Assembly: GCA_951812335.1 (NCBI GenBank)
Contig: OX638293.1
Span: 968,731 to 1,032,730 of the forward strand
DNA length: 64,000 nt
Direction: 5' to 3'
Source: Rhodothermales bacterium
Lineage (GTDB): Bacteria > Bacteroidota > Rhodothermia > Rhodothermales > VXPQ01
Positions within the stretch are counted from its first letter, which is position 1, and the number at the start of each line of letters is the position of its first letter. Position numbers and translations under genes: made by a program. The notes beneath the pieces were generated by a model that was not told the DNA's origin, did no database searches, and saw only the letters and a list, made by a program, of their open reading frames with translations. Positions 1-8,103 of this stretch are shown here, piece after piece.

Positions 1-49
1 ATTAATGCCCGGCTCTTTACCGAAGCCTTTACCCAGACCTCGTTGCCCA

Positions 50-1291
50 ATGGCGGCCCGCAAGTTCAACGTTCCCGGCTTCTACGCGAGTTCGATCGTA
101 TCGACCTTGAAAACCGCGCGCAGCGCAGCCGATCCACGCAAAAAGGATCTCACGCCGTCCGTACTGGACTTTGGCCCGATACGCTTCAAAATCGCACGGC
201 ATTTCGGATTTTGCTTCGGTGTCGAGCATGCTATCGACATTGCCTGGCGCGCACTGGAGGAGAATCCCGGACAGCGTATTTTCCTGCTCTCGGAGATGAT
301 TCATAATCCGCGCGTGAACGGCGATTTGCGGGCAGCCGGCGTACGTTTCTTGCGGACAACCACCGGCAAACAATTGATTCCTTTCGAGGAGCTCACACCT
401 GATGACATAGTGATCATTCCGGCTTTCGGCGCCTCGCTCGAAGTCGAGCGCCAGTTGACCGAATACGGCGTCGATACCATGACCTATGACACGACATGCC
501 CGTTTGTCGAGAAGGTCTGGAACAAGAGTGAGCGAATCGGTCGAGACGGTTATACCGTGATTGTACACGGCAAACGGTATCACGAGGAAATGCGGGCCAC
601 GTTTTCCCGCGCTAGCCAGGATGCTCCTGCCGTAGTCGTGCGCGATATACGCGAAGCGGAAGATATTGCCCGGATCGTCCGGGGAGAAGCCGGCCCCGAT
701 TTCTTTTTCGATCGATTTCGCGACAAATATTCGACTGGTTTCGACCCGCTCCGCGACCTGCAACGTATCGGTGTGGTAAATCAGACCACCATGCTGGCCA
801 TCGAGACAAAAGCCATTGCCCATTTGCTCCGGCAGGCCATTCTTGAGCGGTACGGCGAACAAGAATTGTCCGATCGTTTTGCCGATACCAGCGATACACT
901 TTGTTATGCCACCAACGAGAACCAGAATGCTACCTTGCACCTGATTGACTCGGGGGGCGATCTGGGCATTGTCGTGGGCGGCTATAACTCATCCAACACC
1001 AGCCATCTTGTCGATCTTTGCGCAGAGAAGATGCCTACGTATTTCGTGCGCGATGCAGAAGAGATCCTATCTACCGACACGATCCGGCATTTCGATCCGG
1101 GAGCGGGGGATGTAAAGGTTACCACCGGATGGCTTCCTGCCCGGCGCCCGCTGGATATAGTACTCACGGCAGGCGCTTCCTGCCCCGATGCGTTACTGGA
1201 TGAGGTTATTCGAAAGATGATTGCATGGACGGAGAACGTTCGCACCCTGGACGAAGCGCTGGCTCCTTTTTCTTCCGGGAAGGCGGCATAA
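50..1291 (+). CDS. ispH: 4-hydroxy-3-methylbut-2-enyl diphosphate reductase (IspH/LytB)
   Basis: Last enzyme of the non-mevalonate isoprenoid pathway; it reduces HMBPP to IPP and DMAPP in the cytoplasm with a 4Fe-4S cluster. The N-terminal block (HFGFCFGVEHA, about residues 51-61), the TTCPFV block near residue 150 and the GASCPDALL block near residue 378 supply the three cluster cysteines. The protein is about 413 residues, the long form seen in Bacteroidota and plastids, with the typical opening KFNVPGFYASS. I chose the ATG at 50 because that opening aligns with the family; an earlier in-frame ATG at 5 adds an unconserved 15 residues. It sits 14 nt before a methyltransferase gene and probably starts an operon. 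Family recognition is firm; the exact start is less so. Confidence 0.95.
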   Translation: MAARKFNVPGFYASSIVSTLKTARSAADPRKKDLTPSVLDFGPIRFKIARHFGFCFGVEHAIDIAWRALEENPGQRIFLLSEMIHNPRVNGDLRAAGVRFLRTTTGKQLIPFEELTPDDIVIIPAFGASLEVERQLTEYGVDTMTYDTTCPFVEKVWNKSERIGRDGYTVIVHGKRYHEEMRATFSRASQDAPAVVVRDIREAEDIARIVRGEAGPDFFFDRFRDKYSTGFDPLRDLQRIGVVNQTTMLAIETKAIAHLLRQAILERYGEQELSDRFADTSDTLCYATNENQNATLHLIDSGGDLGIVVGGYNSSNTSHLVDLCAEKMPTYFVRDAEEILSTDTIRHFDPGAGDVKVTTGWLPARRPLDIVLTAGASCPDALLDEVIRKMIAWTENVRTLDEALAPFSSGKAA

Positions 1292-1305
1292 CCTCGGTCG
1301 ATTCC

Positions 1306-2049
1306 ATGTGGTACGAGGAATGGTTCGATCACCCCGAGTACGAACTGGTTTACCAGGATCGGGATGAGGACGAAGCGGAACGTATGGTGGATTTCCTGGA
1401 ACGCGTCGTCCGGCCTGTATCCGGTGCTTCCATCCTGGATATGGGGTGTGGCCGCGGGCGGCATGCGCGGGCCCTTGCCCGGCGGGGGTATCATGTAACC
1501 GGCGTGGATCTTTCCGCATACGCCATTGAAGAGGCTGCCCGGCGTGCTGCGAAAGAGGAGCTTACCGTCCTTTTTCGACGCGGCGACATGCGCAACCCGG
1601 TATGCGACTGCTGTTTTGACGGCGTCATCAACGTATTTACGGCATTCGGGTATTTTGCGGACGACGACGATCATGTGCGTGCGTTGCGGGCCATGCACCG
1701 GTCCCTGTGCTCCGGTGGCTGGTTCATACAGGATTTCTTCAATGTCTCCTATGTGCTCGACCACCTCGTTCCGGAAGATAGATTCGAGCGGAGCGGGGCG
1801 ACTATTCACCAGCGACGCTGGGTAGAAAACGGACGAATCAACAAGCGAATTACGATTCGCACCGGCGAAAACGAACAGTCTTTCCTCGAATCCGTTCGCC
1901 TCTATACGCTGGAGGATTTCCGAACAATGTACGCCTCGGCAGGCTTGCAACTCCGGCATACGTACGGCGACTACGAAGGACGTCCTTATTCGAATGCCAG
2001 CCCCCGGCTCATTTTGCATGCCGAAAAGCCAGAGACAGACATATGTTGA
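1306..2049 (+). CDS. class I SAM-dependent methyltransferase
   Basis: A Rossmann-fold methyltransferase of about 247 residues. The glycine-rich SAM motif (ILDMGCGRGRHA) lies at about residues 45-56 and is followed by the acidic GVDLS strand end, as in the Methyltransf_11/25 families. The opening MWYEEWFDHPEYELVYQ is typical of an uncharacterised FCB-group subfamily. The substrate cannot be read from the sequence. The frame is open further upstream, into ispH, but the ATG at 1306 leaves a clean 14-nt gap and matches the family N-terminus. The 3' end overlaps the next lipoprotein gene, suggesting co-transcription. Confidence 0.85.
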   Translation: MWYEEWFDHPEYELVYQDRDEDEAERMVDFLERVVRPVSGASILDMGCGRGRHARALARRGYHVTGVDLSAYAIEEAARRAAKEELTVLFRRGDMRNPVCDCCFDGVINVFTAFGYFADDDDHVRALRAMHRSLCSGGWFIQDFFNVSYVLDHLVPEDRFERSGATIHQRRWVENGRINKRITIRTGENEQSFLESVRLYTLEDFRTMYASAGLQLRHTYGDYEGRPYSNASPRLILHAEKPETDIC

Positions 2050-2620
2050 TTTCCGTTCGGCCATCCTGACGGGCGTGCTGATCATGCTGGCGTTTGCGAC
2101 AGGCTGCGAGCTGTTCGCGACGCGCACACCGGAACCCCCGGGTACGGAGACCGGCGTCTTTCTCCAGCCGGATACGCCCGACCAGGTGCTGGAAAACTTG
2201 CGCTACGCCATTGCCGAATTGAATGCCCCGAATTACCGGCGTTCATTTTCGGACGATTTCCGCTTTGAACCCACCGCCGAAGCAGAGGCGCGAGATCCTT
2301 CCATCTGGAACGGATGGGGCGCCCGGGAAGAAGAAAGTTACTTTCGTGCGCTGGTGGAGGCGGCTCGCCTTACCAGCGGCAACGATTTGCGCTTGACCGA
2401 CGTAGAGCAAACGGCGGGCCCCGTGCGTTATACGGTGGATGCCTCGTATGTTCTGGTGCTTAACCACCGAAGCACCACATTAGCGAACACGCTGCAAGGT
2501 CGTGTCGCCTGGTCGATCGAAAAAGGGCAGGACGGTCTCTGGTATATTGTAACCTGGACGGATAACTCGATCGCCGCCGCCGCTTCCTGGAGCGATCTGA
2601 AGGCGGCCTTTATCAAATAA
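2018..2620 (+). CDS. NTF2-like lipoprotein, hypothetical
   Basis: A predicted lipoprotein: a hydrophobic stretch is followed by the lipobox AFATGC, so the mature protein would start at that Cys and be anchored to the outer or inner membrane. The mature part has the pattern PDTPDQVLENLRYAIAELN near its start, resembling SnoaL/NTF2-like domains in the FCB group. It ends in a short domain rich in Trp and aromatics. The chosen ATG overlaps the end of the methyltransferase by 32 nt; the true start could be slightly downstream. A related lipoprotein gene follows 12 nt after the stop, so the two look like a diverged tandem pair. Function unknown. Confidence 0.7.
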   Translation: MPKSQRQTYVDFRSAILTGVLIMLAFATGCELFATRTPEPPGTETGVFLQPDTPDQVLENLRYAIAELNAPNYRRSFSDDFRFEPTAEAEARDPSIWNGWGAREEESYFRALVEAARLTSGNDLRLTDVEQTAGPVRYTVDASYVLVLNHRSTTLANTLQGRVAWSIEKGQDGLWYIVTWTDNSIAAAASWSDLKAAFIK

Positions 2621-2632
2621 GCAGCCGATCCG

Positions 2633-3151
2633 ATGGGGACACGCTGGAGCGCCATGCTTGCGATCCTGACGCCGGTCGTGATCGTTGCGGCCTGCAATCC
2701 CTTTGCTCCTGCGCTCGAAGAAGGCAGCCCGTTTGGCGATCTGCTGGGCGATCCCACCACCATTGACGGCTTCTTTACCAATTTTCGGAATGCGTACGAG
2801 CTCCGGAACTTGTCTCTTTATGAATCGCTGCTGGATTCTTCTTTCATTTTCATCTACTACGACTTCGATGCCCAGGTCGAACGCGAGTGGGGCTTTGCCC
2901 AGGAACTCGAATCCACCCAGCGGCTCTTCGAAAATGCGACGCTCGTGAATCTGCGCTGGAATCAGATACTTTCTCAAACCCTGTTTGAAGAAGATTTGCG
3001 TGCTCGGATAGTGCGTCCCTTCAACCTGACCATTTCGCTCGAAGGCGGCGATGTTTTTCGGGGTGATGGGAATGTGAATTTTCTTATTATTCGGGAAGAT
3101 ACGTCCGCCGTCTGGAAGCTCCTCCGGTGGCGGGATGAAAGCGAATTATAG
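2633..3151 (+). CDS. NTF2-like lipoprotein, paralogue of the preceding gene
   Basis: The 172-residue product has a signal sequence ending in the lipobox IVAAC. Its mature part (TIDGFFTNFRNAYELRNL, then SSFIFIYYDF) has the same helix-then-sheet layout as the upstream lipoprotein, so the two are probably an old tandem duplication. No catalytic residues are recognisable. The stop codon TAG lies inside the TA-flanked end of a small interspersed repeat (3149-3190), so the last codons may have been set by that insertion. Function unknown. Confidence 0.7.
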   Translation: MGTRWSAMLAILTPVVIVAACNPFAPALEEGSPFGDLLGDPTTIDGFFTNFRNAYELRNLSLYESLLDSSFIFIYYDFDAQVEREWGFAQELESTQRLFENATLVNLRWNQILSQTLFEEDLRARIVRPFNLTISLEGGDVFRGDGNVNFLIIREDTSAVWKLLRWRDESEL

Positions 3152-3190
3152 GATACTCTGAGCTTTGCGGACTTAATCAGCGTACCCTAT
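3149..3190. repeat. minimal copy of interspersed TIR repeat (copy A)
   Basis: A short inverted-repeat remnant: TATAGGATACTCTGA at the left, and TTGCGGACTTAATCAG followed by GTACCCTATA at the right. Both ends match the ends of the full-length copies at 7612, 12967 and 54809, with the whole interior deleted. It touches the stop codon of the preceding lipoprotein gene. Confidence 0.75.
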
Positions 3191-3244
3191 ACGTGGCCCG
3201 TCGGCCTGTATAGTTGCGTATACCCGATCTTTTCGCGATTGCCT

Positions 3245-4621
3245 ATGTCTGTTTCCTGCGCGCTTGCCTACGCTGCGCAGCACGAACCCCGGTTCGTTGA
3301 GGAACTGAAGAGCCTGCTGCGTATTCCGTCTGTCAGCACCGACCCGGCCTATGCGGGAGAGGTGCGCCGCGCTGCCGTATGGATTGCCGACCATCTGCAC
3401 GAAATAGGCATCGGCGAGGTGCAGATCCATGCAACGGAAGAGCACCCCATTGTCACCGCTGCACATATACACGATGCACAGCGCCCGACCGTGCTGGTGT
3501 ACGGCCACTACGATGTGCAGCCGCCGGATCCGCTCGACTTGTGGGAGACGCCTCCCTTTGAGCCCACGGAACGCGGGGGCCAGTTGTTCGCCCGGGGGGC
3601 CTGCGACGACAAGGGACAACTCTTTATTCACGCCAAGGCTTCGGAATCATGGTTACGCACCGCCGGCGAACTGCCCGTCAACCTGAAATTTCTGATCGAG
3701 GGCGAAGAGGAATGCGGCTCAGTGCACTTGCGTCCTTTTCTCGAAACGCATCGGCAGCATCTCGCAGCCGACGTGGCGTTGATCTCCGACACGGCACTGT
3801 TTGCAGAGGGACTTCCTTCTATCGGATATGGATTGCGCGGTATGGCCTACGTAGAGGTGATCCTGGATGGGCCAAACAGGGATCTGCATTCGGGGGTGTA
3901 CGGGGGCGCCGTCGAAAACCCGATTCATGTGCTGACCCGCCTGATTGCCGGGTTACGCGACGAACAAGGCCGGGTTACGCTTCCGGGATTCTACGACGCG
4001 GTCCGAGGTCTCGACGACGAGGAACGTGAAGCGTTTCGCAGCCTGCCCTTCGATGAAGCGGCATGGAAACAGGATATAGGGATATCCGAAGCGCGTACCG
4101 AAGAAGGGTATTCGGTGCTGGAAGCCACGCGCGGGCGCCCGGCGCTGGATGTAAACGGTATAGGAGGGGGGTACCAGGGGGAGGGCGCCAAAACGGTACT
4201 GCCGTCCCGGGCCGGCGCAAAAATTTCGGTGCGACTTGTTCCGGACCAGCGCCCGGACGAGGTGGTAGCCATGCTCCGGCGCTATTTCTCAACGGAAACG
4301 CCGCCCACCATGAAGATGACCTTCCGTAATCTGCACGGAGGTATGCCGTTTATCGTAGATCGATCTCTACCAGCCATGCAGGCCGCCTTCCGGGCGCTGC
4401 GTGATGAGTTCGGACGTCCGCCGGTCTTTATTCGCGAGGGAGGCTCTATTCCGGTCGTGGCGGATTTCCGGGAGGCGCTGGGGCTCGACACCGTGTTGAT
4501 GGGGTTCGGACTCGATTCGGACGCCATTCATTCGCCCAACGAGCATTTCGGACTCGACCGTTTCCGTCAGGGCATTGCCTCTTCCATCCGCTTTATGAAG
4601 GAATTGGCCGTCACGGGATAG
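3245..4621 (+). CDS. M20 family dipeptidase
   Basis: A zinc-dependent peptidase of the M20/ArgE/DapE/CPG2 family, about 458 residues, the usual size for the dipeptidase branch. Metal-ligand blocks are visible in order: YGHYDVQP (about residue 86), GACDDKGQ (about 119), EGEEECGS (about 152), ISDTAL, and DSDAIHSPNEHF near the C-terminus. The lid/dimerisation domain lies between, with the DLHSGVYGG motif typical of this branch. I chose the ATG at 3245 over the in-frame TTG two codons upstream. There is no signal peptide, so it is probably cytosolic peptide turnover. It converges with dgoD. Confidence 0.9.
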   Translation: MSVSCALAYAAQHEPRFVEELKSLLRIPSVSTDPAYAGEVRRAAVWIADHLHEIGIGEVQIHATEEHPIVTAAHIHDAQRPTVLVYGHYDVQPPDPLDLWETPPFEPTERGGQLFARGACDDKGQLFIHAKASESWLRTAGELPVNLKFLIEGEEECGSVHLRPFLETHRQHLAADVALISDTALFAEGLPSIGYGLRGMAYVEVILDGPNRDLHSGVYGGAVENPIHVLTRLIAGLRDEQGRVTLPGFYDAVRGLDDEEREAFRSLPFDEAAWKQDIGISEARTEEGYSVLEATRGRPALDVNGIGGGYQGEGAKTVLPSRAGAKISVRLVPDQRPDEVVAMLRRYFSTETPPTMKMTFRNLHGGMPFIVDRSLPAMQAAFRALRDEFGRPPVFIREGGSIPVVADFREALGLDTVLMGFGLDSDAIHSPNEHFGLDRFRQGIASSIRFMKELAVTG

Positions 4622-4637
4622 CCTTCATACGCAACCT

Positions 4638-4683
4638 AACGGTCTACCATTGCGCAACCGAACGGTCTACCATTCTGCAACCG
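4638..4683. repeat. 23-bp tandem duplication covering the 3' end of dgoD
   Basis: Two adjacent 23-bp units, each beginning AACGGTCTACCATT, differ at two or three bases. The distal unit (4661-4683) encodes the last residues and stop codon of dgoD on the minus strand. The proximal unit (4638-4660) lies just past the stop as a non-coding copy. Confidence 0.85.
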
Positions 4684-5866
4684 AGCCGTCGCCCAGCCGC
4701 CACACGGGATTTCTCCAGCCCTTTTTTCCGTCCGTACGGCCTGCTTCCTCGCGCACGATATCCTCATCGATGTCGATGCCCAGTCCCGGTTTCTCAGGCA
4801 GCGAAATTTTTCCTTCCCGCACCGCGAACGCCTCCGGGTTGGCCACGTAATCCAGCAATTCCACGCCATGCCCGTCGTGATAATGCATGCCGAGGCTGGT
4901 TTCCTGAATGAAGGCGTTGATCGACACAAAATCCACGTGCAGCGAAGCCGCCAGCGCAAGGGGGCCCAACGGGCAATGCGGCGCCAGCGCCACATCGTAT
5001 GCCTCGGCCATCGACGCAATCCGCCGGGTTTCGGAGATGCCCCCGGCATGGCTGACGTCAGGCTGCGCCACGTCGATATGCGGTAGCACATGCTTGAAAT
5101 CCCATCGGGAATAGAGCCGCTCGCCCGTGGCCAACGGGGTGTGCAACCCAGCGGCGAGACCGGCCAGCAGGTCTTCATGCCCCGGCGCGACCGGTTCCTC
5201 CACGAACATCGGCGCATACGGCTCCAGGGCTTCAATGGCCCGCCGGGCCAGCCCGCGATGGATACGTCCATGGAAATCCACGCCGATGCCGATATCCGGT
5301 CCCACCGCTTCGCGCACCGACCGCATCCGTTCCGCAATCTCTTCGATGCGTTGCGGGTTGTCGATCCACGCCATCCGACCCGATGCATTCATCTTGACCG
5401 CTCCGAATCCTTGCTTCACCCGGTGCTGTGCGGCTTCCGCCACCCCGTCCGGGCTGTCGCCCCCTATCCAGCCGTATACCGCGATGCTGCCCCGCACCGC
5501 TCCGCCAAGCAGTTCATAGACAGGGGCGTCCAGCGCCTTGCCCTTGATGTCCCACAATGCCTGATCGATGCCTGCTATGGCGCTCATAAGGACTGGCCCG
5601 CCTCGATAGAATCCGCCCCGGTAGAGAACTTGCCAGATGTCCTCGATGCGGTTCGCGGGCCGCCCGATCACATATTCGCCCAGTTCCTCGACCGCAGCTC
5701 GTACGGCGCCGCTGCGCCCCTCGACGACCGGTTCGCCCCAGCCGACAAGCCCTCCCTTTGTGGCGACTTTCAGAAAAAGCCAGCGGGGGGGTACGTCGAA
5801 TAACTCGAAGGATTCAACAACGATATCTTTCTCGAAAGACCTGAGAGGGGCCGGTTCAGCGGGCAT
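4667..5866 (-). CDS. dgoD: galactonate dehydratase (enolase superfamily)
   Basis: Dehydrates D-galactonate to 2-keto-3-deoxygalactonate in the De Ley-Doudoroff galactose route; a cytosolic Mg-dependent enolase-superfamily enzyme. The 399-residue protein matches the DgoD pattern along its length: PPRWLFLKVAT, GWGEPVVEGR, FYRGGPVLMSAIAGIDQALW, VDFHGR, FVEEPV, QPDVSHAGGI, LAPHCPLGPLALAA, and the C-terminal WRNP.WR..DGSVAEW. The His pair expected for the dehydratase subgroup (DFHG and APHCP) is present. A closely related sugar-acid dehydratase is possible, but the whole-length pattern favours galactonate. The gene converges with the M20 dipeptidase. Its 3' end is tandemly duplicated. Confidence 0.9.
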   Translation of the reverse strand: MPAEPAPLRSFEKDIVVESFELFDVPPRWLFLKVATKGGLVGWGEPVVEGRSGAVRAAVEELGEYVIGRPANRIEDIWQVLYRGGFYRGGPVLMSAIAGIDQALWDIKGKALDAPVYELLGGAVRGSIAVYGWIGGDSPDGVAEAAQHRVKQGFGAVKMNASGRMAWIDNPQRIEEIAERMRSVREAVGPDIGIGVDFHGRIHRGLARRAIEALEPYAPMFVEEPVAPGHEDLLAGLAAGLHTPLATGERLYSRWDFKHVLPHIDVAQPDVSHAGGISETRRIASMAEAYDVALAPHCPLGPLALAASLHVDFVSINAFIQETSLGMHYHDGHGVELLDYVANPEAFAVREGKISLPEKPGLGIDIDEDIVREEAGRTDGKKGWRNPVWRLGDGSVAEW

Positions 5867-5985
5867 GGGATGTGTGGAATGAATGCCTTACGGAGCATGG
5901 GGGGAGCGCAGCACCCCTGAAATTGAGCAATACGGCGCCGAACTGCAAGCGAGCAAGGCGAAGCCGGGCGGAATGGAATCAAGTT

Positions 5986-6026
5986 AAGGATACTCTGATT
6001 AAATCCACTTTGATCAGAGTATCCTT
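5986..6026. repeat. two-end remnant of interspersed TIR repeat (copy B)
   Basis: A 41-bp perfect hairpin-like element: AAGGATACTCTGATT at the left, and TGATCAGAGTATCCTT at the right. It equals the two ends of the 255-bp repeat with everything between deleted. TTA flanks it on both sides. It lies between the dgoD promoter region and tRNA-Leu. Confidence 0.85.
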
Positions 6027-6134
6027 ACGGCGCTGCGGATCCCGCGCATCCGATGGTCGTAGTACGGAAGGGCTTGCGGAAACGCTCTGGAGGTACGTAA
6101 AAACTCCGGCGAAAACGCCGCACGTCCACGCCCT

Positions 6135-6218
6135 GCCCGGGTGGCGGAATTGGTAGACGCGTCGGACTCAAAATCCGATGGCCTTCGGGTCTTGTGGGTT
6201 CGAGTCCCACCCCGGGTA
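6135..6218 (+). tRNA. tRNA-Leu (anticodon CAA)
   Basis: The 84-nt gene folds as a class II tRNA. The acceptor stem GCCCGGG pairs with CCCGGGT, the D-arm contains GGCGGAATTGGTAGACGC, and the anticodon stem TCGGA/TCCGA carries the loop CTCAAAA, giving anticodon CAA. A long variable arm (ATGGCCTTCGGGTCTT) follows, and the T-arm is GTGGG TTCGAGT CCCAC. CCA is not encoded. The long variable arm and the anticodon together identify leucine. Confidence 0.97.
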
Positions 6219-6239
6219 CGGAACAATTCTTTCGAGGTA

Positions 6240-6269
6240 CTAATCCACAATGGATTAGCGTTTTGTTTC
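6240..6269 (+). terminator. factor-independent terminator of tRNA-Leu
   Basis: An 8-bp perfect stem CTAATCCA/TGGATTAG with a 3-nt loop (6240-6258) is followed by CGTTTTGTTTCTT. It lies 21 nt after the tRNA. Confidence 0.65.
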
Positions 6270-6329
6270 TTGATCTTTTCGGTCTTCCCCGGTCCTGCGT
6301 TCGGTGCGGAAGCGAGCACCAGGGGCGAT

Positions 6330-6528
6330 GGCGCGTGTGCGCCGCAGTGTGCTGGGGTCGATGAACGACATTGCCTGGCAGATTCGTGTCCGTGTCGAGA
6401 TGAACGAAACGTATCGGGCCTTTAGCCTGGAGGCGATGGAGATGGAGTTGAGTACGCTGCTGCACAGCCCGCTGAAGTACCGCCGCCCCATTGACATCGC
6501 CAGGGAATTATGCCGGGGAGCACGCTAA
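6330..6528 (+). CDS. small hypothetical protein, possibly a C-terminal remnant
   Basis: An open frame of about 66 residues whose middle (SVLGSMNDIAWQIRVRVE) looks protein-like: alternating hydrophobics, amphipathic helices and no low-complexity sequence. The frame is open slightly upstream, to 6304, without a convincing ribosome-binding site. It could be a genuine small gene or the tail of a larger gene whose front has been lost next to the tRNA. I do not recognise a family. Confidence 0.35.
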
Positions 6529-7093
6529 GAACGTGCCTTTACGTTCTACCGGGAACGTTGAGAAACGGGCAATATATACTCATTAAAATAAACATAAAAG
6601 ATGTTTTGAGCATATATATTTCAAAAAAGATACCCTCCCGGGCAGAATATTAAACCATGATCCCAGACTTTGATCGGCGCGGGCTATTGCCACCGACCGA
6701 TAACAAACCAACCCTGCGGGAAAACCGACATGATCCGCAAAGATGCCGAATACAAGCGAGCGCTTGGGAAGTTGAAGCAGGATGCTCGTTACGTTGAACA
6801 GCAGCAATCCCGTCTCCGGAAGATGGATCTAAGTACGGATTCTGGAAGCCCTTGGTGTCCGGTTTCGTGCCGAAGCAGCCAATCCTGTCTTTACTGACCG
6901 GGATTTTGATCTTGAGTATGCCTGACATCATGGAACTGCTCCCAAAACAGATTGGCACTGAAAACGTGTTGGCTGTCGGCATGGGAGCCTCTTCGACGGT
7001 AACGGCATGGCTGTAGCCGACTACGACTGCGATGGCGCCCTTAATTCGTATTTTGCCCTCCCGCTCACCTGAAAACCTGAACCTGCCTCCGCT
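6529..7093. other. decayed, A+T-richer stretch downstream of tRNA-Leu
   Basis: No complete gene is visible. The stretch holds an A+T-rich segment (6560-6620), a truncated HTH-protein start at 6730, and a short open run around 6838-7015 that translates to a hydrophobic segment ending in a stop. I could not assign the latter. The position just after a tRNA suits an old integration site that has since eroded, but no attachment duplicate of the tRNA end is visible. Confidence 0.4.
6730..6897 (+). pseudogene. truncated N-terminus of an HTH/antitoxin-like protein
   Basis: The first 37 residues (MIRKDAEYKRALGKLKQD, then QQQSRLRKMDLSTD) resemble the N-terminal helical leader of HigA/XRE-type antitoxins, which typically open M-I-x-N/K-D-x-x-Y. 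After this point the frame degenerates and stops at 6897 with no helix-turn-helix domain. A frameshift or deletion has removed the rest. No toxin gene is nearby. The family suggestion rests only on the leader pattern. Confidence 0.4.
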
Positions 7094-7567
7094 ATGAAAA
7101 CTCCACGCCCGCATCTCCTGTCTATGCTACTCGGTTTGACCCTGGCTTTTATGGTGGGCGCCATGTTCGCCGGTCAACCGGCCGATCCTATTCCTTCCAG
7201 TATTATGTCCGAGGAAAAGGCCCTGAAAGAAGAGTTCGAATGGGGCACGTTCTATACCTATCATCAGGGCGAGACCTACGGTACGCACGATGTCCTCACC
7301 GGCGTAGCCGTCATCAAGCCGGGCTGGGAGATTCACCCGCCGCATCAGCATGCCGAAGAAGAATACATGATCGTCACAGAGGGGCAGGGCGTCTGGCACC
7401 TCAATGGCGAGGATTTCGAAGCCGGGAAAGGAGATATGCTGTATGCTGCTCCGTGGGATATACACGGGATCAAGAACACGGGCGATGGGCCACTGGCTTT
7501 TTGGGTGTGGAAGTGGAACAACAAGGGCGTTGCCCTGCCGGAGACGGTGTCGGACGAGGAGGACTGA
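7094..7567 (+). CDS. secreted cupin-domain protein
   Basis: A 157-residue protein with an N-terminal signal sequence (LLSMLLGLTLAFMVGAMFAG) followed by a single cupin barrel. Cupin motif 1 is PPHQHAEEEYMIVTEG (H-x-H and Glu ligands) and motif 2 is GDMLYAAPWDIHGIKNTG with a further His, so a metal site is intact. It would act in the periplasm or outside the cell. The substrate is unknown; related stand-alone secreted cupins occur near sugar or aromatic catabolic genes. It is isolated between decayed sequence and an interspersed repeat. Confidence 0.8.
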   Translation: MKTPRPHLLSMLLGLTLAFMVGAMFAGQPADPIPSSIMSEEKALKEEFEWGTFYTYHQGETYGTHDVLTGVAVIKPGWEIHPPHQHAEEEYMIVTEGQGVWHLNGEDFEAGKGDMLYAAPWDIHGIKNTGDGPLAFWVWKWNNKGVALPETVSDEED

Positions 7568-7611
7568 GGCTTGCCTCAAGGCATGCTTTTGTAATGTCTG
7601 CCGATCAAACA

Positions 7612-7864
7612 GAATACTCTGATTACGTCCGCGAAGCTCAGGGGCTGAGAGGGGTGCGCTGGCAAGGAATGACGAAGCAATGCGGCAGGCCCCACATAAT
7701 GAGGAATGACGCGGCCAGCGTGTCCCTCTCAACTTCCCGAAGGGCGCGTCACATCCGCGATGCCCCGAATCCGCAGTGTTTTCCGCTGATTTCAAGGATG
7801 GGATCATGATGTCCTTTACGCGCGAAAGTAAAGTGCCGGGCGCAGTGGTCTTGATCAGAGTTCC
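7612..7864 (+). repeat. interspersed TIR repeat, full length (copy C)
   Basis: A 253-bp copy with ends GAATACTCTGATTACGTC and TTGATCAGAGTTCC. It carries the shared interior: GGAATGACGAAGC, the hairpin ATGCGG-CAGGCC-CCACAT at 7680-7697, then CCCGAAGGGCG and CGAATCCGCAGTG. It is in the opposite orientation to copies E and I. There is no transposase and no ribosome-binding site. Confidence 0.85.
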
Positions 7865-7932
7865 ATGTATATAGCGTGCATCGGATATCTCCTTATTGGA
7901 TTGGTTCGTCGGAAAATCCAATCTACGGGAGA

Positions 7933-8103
7933 CCCCGATATCCGTCCTCGCTTTGGGCGATACTGTCGGATAATTCCTAAACCACTTCACCCCGATGTCC
8001 GTCCTCGTTTTAGGCGATACTGTCGGATAATTCCTAAACTACTTCACCCCGATGTCCGTCCTCGTTTTAGGCGATACTGTCGGATAATTCCTAAACTACT
8101 TCA
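7933..8103 (+). repeat. 57-bp direct repeat, three tandem units
   Basis: Three head-to-tail 57-bp units start at 7933, 7990 and 8047. Units 2 and 3 are essentially identical; unit 1 differs at a few positions. Each contains CCGATGTCCGTCCTCG and GCGATACTGTCGGATAATTC. The array ends where the sulfatase remnant begins. It has no spacers, so it is not a CRISPR array. Confidence 0.9.

Noticed and set aside
5986..6026. Intrinsic terminator of an upstream gene
   Set aside because: The hairpin is strong but has no T-tract, and its sequence equals the ends of the interspersed repeat.
7612..7864. A protein encoded by the interspersed repeat
   Set aside because: One frame stays open in several copies and gives similar residues, but there is no conserved start codon or ribosome-binding site. 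The truncated copies break it, and the paired base changes fit folding rather than coding.
7933..8103. CRISPR array
   Set aside because: The 57-bp units are head to tail with no unique spacers, and no cas genes are present.
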